Shown piece by piece: positions 57,850 to 64,000 of a stretch of DNA of 64,000 bases (positions are counted from its first letter, which is position 1; every line of letters starts with the position of its first letter). The notes under the pieces were generated by a model. That model did no database searches and had not been told where the DNA came from. It saw only the letters and a list, made by a program, of their open reading frames with translations. Both the position numbers and the translations under genes were made by a program. Location: positions 124,001-188,000 of the forward strand of contig WNNJ02000598.1 of NCBI GenBank assembly GCA_012934845.2, written 5' to 3'. This DNA is from Pomphorhynchus laevis. Lineage: Eukaryota; Acanthocephala; Palaeacanthocephala; Echinorhynchida; Pomphorhynchidae.

Positions 57850-58078
57850 TAGCAATGTTAATTTATAGGAATTAAGGAAAATCAAAGACAAAAGTATTCA
57901 GTATTTAAATGGAAACTGCCATCATCATGTGGAAAATAAAAAATTTACAGTTTTGTCTCTGTAAATTGTTACAAAGCTGTAAAAAAATTTATTTTCCTGA
58001 TGATGGCAATCGCTATTAAAATATTGAATAATTTTTTCGCCTTTGATTTTCCTTGGTTCATATAAATTAACAAAATTT
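57850..58078. repeat. Palindromic cassette, copy of the 14.2-kb PLE lead-in
   Basis: ttaatttataggaattaagg...gaaaatcaaagac is inverted at 58035-58078. The centre has ttcctgatgatggcaatcgc and tattaaaatattg. The left arm matches 14205-14310, tying the cassette family to the PLE there. Confidence 0.8.
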
Positions 58079-58375
58079 TTTTTTTCATAATTATCACAAA
58101 CAATAAATTAGAATTTAACAGCGCTTTTTCAAGATTATCTAAAATGATTGACTCGTTATGTAATTTAGAAAATATAGTTTCAGAAGAATAACTATAAAAA
58201 ATAGTATATACAAATAAGTAGAGAAGAAAAATAGCAAGAATAACATTTTAATTACTGGTGACGTATATTAATAAAAAAGAATTTCATACAACTTTTTTAA
58301 TCAACACGAACAGGAAAGTATAAACGTGCATGCTGTTTACAACCTTCGTCGGGAAGCTTAACCCGCAATGCGCCT

Positions 58376-58453
58376 ACCACATACGCCTAGCCCCAACTGG
58401 GGCGTTTCGACCTTAGTCTACTCCTCACTACAGGGTGGTCTCATCAGTGTGGT
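58376..58453 (-). ncRNA. Hammerhead ribozyme (family F, well formed)
   Basis: Minus-strand order: stem I ACCACA (58453-58448), CTGATGA (58447-58441), stem II GACC...GGTC with a 24-base loop, GAAA (58408-58405), stem III ACGCC...GGCGT, cleavage triplet GTA, then TGTGGT (58381-58376), a perfect 6-bp partner of ACCACA. All core bases are present. The GTA site is an allowed NUH triplet, less usual than GTC. Confidence 0.9.
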
Positions 58454-58997
58454 CATGTAGCTACACAACTTCGACAATACTAACTCCTCAGTAAACCTAT
58501 GAATGTAAGTCACTAAGCGCACGCTCCTCTACCGGTTACTATCACAGGACAGCACGTGTGCTGCCCTGTGATAGGGCAGCACGTGTGGTAAGCACATTTC
58601 GGGTTAAGCTTCCCGACAAAGGTTGTAAAAAGCATGCAGATTTATACTTTCCTGACTAATTAAAAAAAGTAGTATTAAATTCTTTCTTATTAATATACGT
58701 CACCAGTAGTTAAAATTCACATAACCACTATATGTGGAGTGACGAATATAAATTTAGCATTTGCGCTGGAGTTTTGCTCGTGCTTTGCAATTGCTGTATA
58801 CAAGCGTGTTGCTTGATCAGCAAACTTAGTTAGCTGACGATGGAAATAACGACAGCACACGTGCTGCCCTGTGAAGCCACTGCTTTAGCAAACCCTACCA
58901 GATGTAAGGCTAGTAACCGGTGGAAGAGCGTGCGTTTAGTGACTTACATTCAGAGGTTTACTGAGTAGTTAGTATTGTCGAAGTTGTGTAGCTACAT

Positions 58998-59075
58998 GGT
59001 CACACTGATGATGCACCCTCTAGTGATGAGTAGACTAAGGTCGAAACGCCTTAGTGGGGGCTACGCGTCTGTGGT
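58998..59075 (+). ncRNA. Hammerhead ribozyme (family F, second copy)
   Basis: Plus strand: GGTCACA, CTGATGA (59005-59011), a weaker stem II (ACC/GGT with unpaired bases), GAAA (59043-59046), stem III ACGC/GCGT, cleavage triplet GTC, then TGTGGT (59070-59075). Core bases are intact; stems I and II have mismatches compared with 58376-58453. Confidence 0.75.
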
Positions 59076-59180
59076 AGGCGCATTGCTGGTTAAGCTTCAC
59101 GACGAAGGTTGTAAACAGCATGCAGGTTTATACTTTCCTGTTCGTGTTGATTAAAAAAGTTGTATGAAATTCTTTCTTAA

Positions 59181-59415
59181 AAATAGCATTATCATCAAAA
59201 ATTATCATATTAAAAATAATCATATTAAAAATAATGATAATCATATTATCATTTTTGATTCTTATTATGATAATAATGATAATATTATATCATCATAATA
59301 TTATATTATATCATCATAATATTATCATTATCAAAAATCAAATAATTATCATTATTTGATTTTTGATTATCATTATGATAACCACATTATCATATTAAAA
59401 ATTACATTATCATTT
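59181..59415. repeat. Low-complexity atcatta/taatgat tract
   Basis: Alternating runs of aataatgataatcatatt and its complement for ~230 bases, able to fold back on itself many ways. It directly continues the palindromic region. Confidence 0.85.
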
Positions 59416-62400
59416 TTAAATACATAAAATCAGAGATAATAGAAGATATTTAAGAGGCGATGTTTATTTATAAAAAACATGAAAGGTATCTAAATAAGAC
59501 AAATTTTTAATTTCAACTGTAATAAAAGTTTACCAATAATACCAAACTATTTTTTACCACGAACCCTCTGGATGCTTTCACCAAGTATAAAATCTGTAAT
59601 TTCAATCCACGGAACCCTTAAAATATTATATGGACCACAAGAGTCAATATCGACCACTTTGAGAAACACTGTTCTAAATCATTTTCAGATTAGTGAAAAA
59701 TTGAAGGACATATTTAGAGAAAGAAACAATATATTTAGACATTATTTCGCTGATCAGAATAATAAGGTAAAACAGAATACATCGCAAACATATTGATAAC
59801 TAATTAAAAACAAGAAGCTAAAATATCAATTATTTTCGTCAATTCAAAACTTTGATATGAGGATTATTGGTAAATCTAAGATATATGTTTTCAGGATTAA
59901 TCATATATGTTTTCAGGATACAATCAGCAATCCAGTGTGGATATACAATCAGCAATCCAATGTGATTATACAATCCACCATGTTTGGATTGTATATGCCA
60001 TGTTCAATAATTGGATTGTATAATGATTGTTGATAATATTTATAATCCAAATTGATTTAATCTAGAAACATTCTTCCAGATCAAAATTATCAACGAATCA
60101 AATTTAAAGATATGATAGAAAAGATCAAATGTGGTTGTATAAAAACATTTACTTATACACTACATTAGTGATCACTATCATTACAATTAGGTAAAACAGA
60201 ATATACGGTAAAAATAATTATAACTAATTAAAAACAGGAAGCTAAAATATCAAAAGAAAAATAGCCTGAAATGTAACTTTAAATAGATAGTAGATTTAAA
60301 ATTTATTAAACAATCAAATTTAAGTTGACTTATCAAAGTGGCAGAACAGTATTTCATAGTCCGGTTTATTGTTTTTGAATAGCTGATACTTTGCCCGATT
60401 CGGATAAACTGCAATTTAGATCAAACGATATTTTTAATTAGCATCATAGGCCAATATTCTTGCATTATCAAAATCGATTACGTGGACATTGATAATTGTG
60501 TGATTAAGAACAGCTAATGCGATAACTATACCGCTAATGCGATAACTATACAGCTAATGATAACTATACAGATAACTATACAGCTAATGCGATAACTATA
60601 CGTTTCAAAGCATTTGGTGTTGTTGCAATTGATGTTTTAATAAATAAACCAGTTTACTCAATATATCTTCTTGTCACAATGGTTGCTAGGTATTTCATAA
60701 ATAGAGTAGATATGTTCATGCATTGCTTTTCGCTTAAAAAATTTGAAAACCGCAGAAAAATAGTGTAGTGCAGTGCAAAACGTCAAGTCTTGTGTCAAAT
60801 TGCCAACAATCGACACCGTACTGCATTAGCCATCAGCGGTTTTAGAATCTCTTTAATCGAGAAACAAGCCGTGAACATAGCGTCTGTATATGCGAAATAC
60901 CTTGTAAGGATTGCGACAAAATATATACTGGCCGAACTAGTTTCACATTGGAAGAGCGCTTTCAATAAGACAGACATGTTATGAAACGTAAAGTTATCGC
61001 ATCAACTGATCTCAGTCGTGTCATCGTAAATTCCCAGAAAATTGATATCCATGATCTAACTATGACATTATATTGTGAAACTTTGATAGAATATATGAAA
61101 TTTAGTTATTTCTTAAATTTTTAATTTTCTTAATTATATATTATTTGTTAATTACATTTCATGTTATTTTTCTTTAGATCAGTTATTATCATTTTGTCTT
61201 TTATCCTGTTTACCTTATGAAATTGATAGTGATCAGCGAAGTATTGTAAAGTTGTCTACTAAATATTTGTTTTTCATTCTTCTATTCGATTACTTTCAAT
61301 AGAAAAAACAAGGTGGTTTTGTCTGTATAAGATAGAATGGTTTATGAAACAAACTGTAATTGCTAATCACTAATATGCCATTATTCACCTTAATTTGTAC
61401 AGGAAAATTTGTGAGGCAAACTTTATAATACAACGGTGAAGTTTTGTGAAAATTCATTGATGTCAGTGAATTCGTTATATAAGCACTGCGGAATTATATC
61501 GTAGACTGACAATAAATTTGTAATTAAAATATTTTTGCACCATCACTAATCAATACTCAGCGTGTTTCCAAAAATGCATGAACAAAGCGAAGGAACTATT
61601 TGTTAAGATAAAAATAAAATAAAAAATCGACATCTTAAATCAATATGATTTACTAATCTAAAAATACTAAATTCTTTGATAAACATTTTTTAATCAAATT
61701 GTCAAAGAAATTGACGAAATTAAACAAAGAATATAATAACTTCGTTTTACAGAAAATCATTCACTGCGAGAATTATTACATTGGGTCCGGCATTTATCAG
61801 GTTAACAAAAGCAATTAAAATAATTAATTGAGTAATACGTAATTCGATGAGAACTTTGTAGCTTACATAATGATTTTTTAAAATTATATATAAACTAAAG
61901 CTCGGAATTATTTTGAGGCAACCTTCATAAAATAAATGTGAGGTATCTTTTATCACTGCAAATTCAACTGCAACACAATGCTAGTAAGCAGTATCATTTC
62001 TAAACTAACTCCCCCATAGCAGAATTACTTCATAGCAAAATAATAATACTTTATAGCATAAGTATTTTTCAAAATTCAAATAAATTAGATCATAAAATTC
62101 GATTTATGAAACGAATCTCGACGTTTGCTAAGAGAATAAAAATGTCATTCACATTTTGTAGAAAACACAATACTGATGTTAACAAACAAGTATTAAAAAA
62201 TCTCGAAGTGAAACACATTATTATTGTGTATGTCTAATACGATTCGTAAAATTGTCTAATTCATTTAATACCTTTATATGAAAGTTGCAGAGACTACAGA
62301 AAGAGATTTGTAGACATTGTCCTCTTATGATGTTCGTAGCTTGTTGCGAAGTGTAATCAAAGATATGACAATGCGGCCATTGTTGCAATTTACATTTCGA

Positions 62401-62760
62401 ACGCAACAAGATAATAATCAAACTGATATCACACTTTTTAATATACCGAAGGTAAGTCTATAAATTGCTTCTAATAAGATAATCTGAAAATTTTTGTTAT
62501 ATTGTTTTTGAGATTTGTAATCGCTATATTACTGTTAGAAGTACCGATGGTGTCCATAATAATAAAACTATTGTAAAAATCAATTTAATATTAATTTTAT
62601 ATAATATTATATAAAATATTTATATTATATAAATTTATATAATTATATAATATTGATATTATAAAATATATATCAAGTTTATTTTATAAAACAAATATTT
62701 TATAAAATATTTTTAGCAAACATACGAAAGAAATTCAAACACTTATAAGTTTCAAACATA
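59416..62760. other. AT-rich region, no recognised gene
   Basis: A plus-strand ORF 59572-59796 (MLSPSIKSVISIHGTLKILY) and a frame at 60790-60984 (RTALAISGFRISLIEKQAVN) are somewhat less AT-biased than neighbours, but neither matches a family I know. A minisatellite lies at 60513-60605 and short tandem words (aatccagcaatccaat-like) at 59925-60010. Confidence 0.5.
60513..60605. repeat. Minisatellite gctaatgcgataactatac
   Basis: About five imperfect head-to-tail copies of a 19-base unit, one shortened to gataactatacag. Confidence 0.9.
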
Positions 62761-62764
62761 AGTG

Positions 62765-63090
62765 ATACCATTCCGCGTGAATTATGTAAACAATATTTTT
62801 AGCCAGACGCGAAAGAACGACGATAACAGTATTTGATACCGTTTCGTCATCACTATGACTCATCAGTGCCAGATCCTTCCCACTGATGGATGCAGAGGAG
62901 GACTAGCCGACAACAAGAAACAATTCATGCGCATGAGGTACTAGAACATGCACATGATTTGTTTCTTGCCGTCTGCTAGTCCTACTCTGCATCCAGCAGT
63001 GGAAGGGATCTGTCAATGATGAGTCATAGTGATGACGAAACGGTATTAAATACTGTTATCGTCGTTCTTTCGCGTATGGCTTAAAAGATT
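62765..63090. repeat. Hammerhead-unit element C, long palindrome
   Basis: gtgataccattccgcgtgaa opens the left arm. Arms 62800-62930 and 62945-63085 pair with few mismatches (agccagacgcgaaagaacga / tcgttctttcgcgtatggct). The left arm's minus strand has an intact CTGATGA (62866-62860), stem II GTCA/TGAC, GAAA (62845-62842) and stem III CGGTAT...ATACTG. The right arm's plus strand has AATGATGA instead. The loop holds a second small hairpin (catgcgcatgag / catgcacatg). Confidence 0.85.
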
Positions 63091-63626
63091 CTTTACTTAT
63101 AAGTTTATTTTATATAGTAAACATTTATGAGCTCATCTATATTACGGGTTTGAAATAAAAAACCGACTTACCCAGGATTATGATTTTATTAGATAATTAC
63201 ATGTATTTGAATTGCAATTATATGTAATTTGCATATTTGACAAACTGTTTTTGATAAAACAAAATTCAGATCTTATTTGTAAGATTTATCGACTATAATT
63301 CAGCACTTATCGATAAATTGTAATCAGATAGTATTTTTATTTCAAAAAGCAAAATGCTTTCTGAAAATATCTAACAAGCAAAATCCAAAATTTTGTTTTC
63401 TCAGTTAGGGATCATATTTTTATAACTAGAATAATCAATATATACTATATATTAATAAACATTAATATTCATTCGTATTACCTCGTTTTCGCGCCCTTTT
63501 CGTTATTACGGACGAAAATAAAACGGACACAATTAAAAAGTAGCACTAAGCAACTTGATACGGATCTAGATACAAAAAGCTGATTACCTTATTTATTGCT
63601 AATTCCAGGATAAGATAACAATTAAA

Positions 63627-64000
63627 ATGCAAAGTGGAATGTTCAACGATTATCAGAAAGAATTTCAGAAGCGTCTTAATAAACAGAAGGTCGAAAAGAA
63701 ACGCTTAAGATGCCCTGTTAAAGAAAATAAACATTCGTATCACTGTCGTGATATCTTAATGGACGTTCCCCGTAGGCAAGTTTTACCAACGAAATGTGAA
63801 AGGCTACAAATTGGCTGTATTCCATACAGCAGTAACCTAATCTGCAAAGATTACTTGCCTATTTGGATGACAGGTAATATATCAAATTTTATCAGTGAAA
63901 TGGCTTCAGAAAGGAATAGATCATGTGCATTATGGCATAGCCGCTATAACTATACCGACAGGGAAAAGTCGTATTGCTCACATTACGATCATTGCAATGC
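63627..64000 (+). CDS. Unidentified gene, N-terminal part, runs off window
   Basis: Open frame of 124 codons from ATG 63627 to the window edge with no stop, unusual for this AT-rich DNA. It starts MQSGMFNDYQKEFQKRLNKQ (coiled, basic) and then has several Cys and His (LRCPVKENKHSYHCRD, KCERLQIGCIPY, SYCSHYDHCN), so a zinc-binding or secreted-type fold is possible, but no family is recognised. attccag at 63602-63608 just upstream could be a splice acceptor. aggtaatat near 63872 could be a donor, in which case the coding exon ends there. Confidence 0.55.
   Translation, partial: MQSGMFNDYQKEFQKRLNKQKVEKKRLRCPVKENKHSYHCRDILMDVPRRQVLPTKCERLQIGCIPYSSNLICKDYLPIWMTGNISNFISEMASERNRSCALWHSRYNYTDREKSYCSHYDHCN

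Larger units (their letters stand above)
58243..59180. repeat. Complex inverted repeat with hammerheads on both strands
   Basis: Three related segments: 58243-58560, an inverted piece 58560-58716, and an inverted piece 58850-59175 (shared words aggaaagtataaa, gcatgctgtttacaacctt, gtagctacacaacttcgac and complements). It includes a tight hairpin cacaggacagcacgtg/cgtgctgccctgtg near 58543-58570. A hammerhead is present at 58376-58453 (minus) and a slightly weaker copy at 58998-59075 (plus). Confidence 0.88.

Overview
The window is about 64 kb of AT-rich (roughly 30% GC by eye), repeat-packed nuclear DNA from an invertebrate animal. Evidence for an animal is a protein kinase D gene, the C-terminal half of the mismatch-repair gene MLH1, ubiquilin sequence, CR1/Jockey-type LINEs, a hAT and a Tc1/IS630-type DNA transposon, and many Penelope-like elements (PLEs) with GIY-YIG endonuclease domains. 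The lineage cannot be fixed from the sequence alone. Host coding sequence is sparse, and the host blocks that can be read are intronless, so either the genome is intron-poor or some of the genes are retrocopies.

Layout. 1-1.4 kb: ORF1 of a LINE (family A, minus strand). 1.5-1.74 kb: a palindromic hammerhead-unit element. 2.0-5.6 kb: a PLE split by a 2.94-kb hAT transposon with perfect 8-bp target duplications. 5.9-8.3 kb: remnants of a MULE-like and a DD34E transposase and of a second LINE ORF1 carrying a palindromic insertion. 8.4-10.8 kb: an unidentified decayed coding region, possibly an old viral fossil. 11.1-11.5 kb: tandem 300-bp hammerhead units. 12.0-13.6 kb: MLH1 C-terminal half. 14-18 kb: decayed PLE, a 37-bp minisatellite and CR1-like LINE pieces. 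22.1-22.8 kb: LINE-A 3' end. 23.65-25.0 kb: a palindrome made of palindromes. 25-31 kb: AT-rich desert. 31.2-39.8 kb: a dense PLE and ribozyme-repeat district. 44.9-45.8 kb: another PLE. 46.1-48.3 kb: intact protein kinase D. 49-54 kb: two retroelements meeting tail to tail. 54.9-56.4 kb: ubiquilin pseudogene. 56.4-59.2 kb: LINE tail, hammerhead units and palindromes. 62.8-63.1 kb: another hammerhead palindrome. 63.6-64 kb: the first coding part of a gene that leaves the window.

The most unusual system is the number and variety of self-cleaving hammerhead ribozyme motifs. At least three unrelated families have a full core with supporting helices: 39341-39389, 32441-32482 and 58376-58453. Others carry the core in tandem ~300-bp, ~359-bp or ~462-bp units or in long palindromes. 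They lie among PLEs, the elements known to carry hammerheads and thought to mobilise 'retrozymes' (non-autonomous circular-RNA elements). One nested palindrome at 23.65-25.0 kb carries all three hammerhead strands in an order that cannot fold as a normal single hammerhead, which may be a new arrangement. All structures were found by eye; none was computed.
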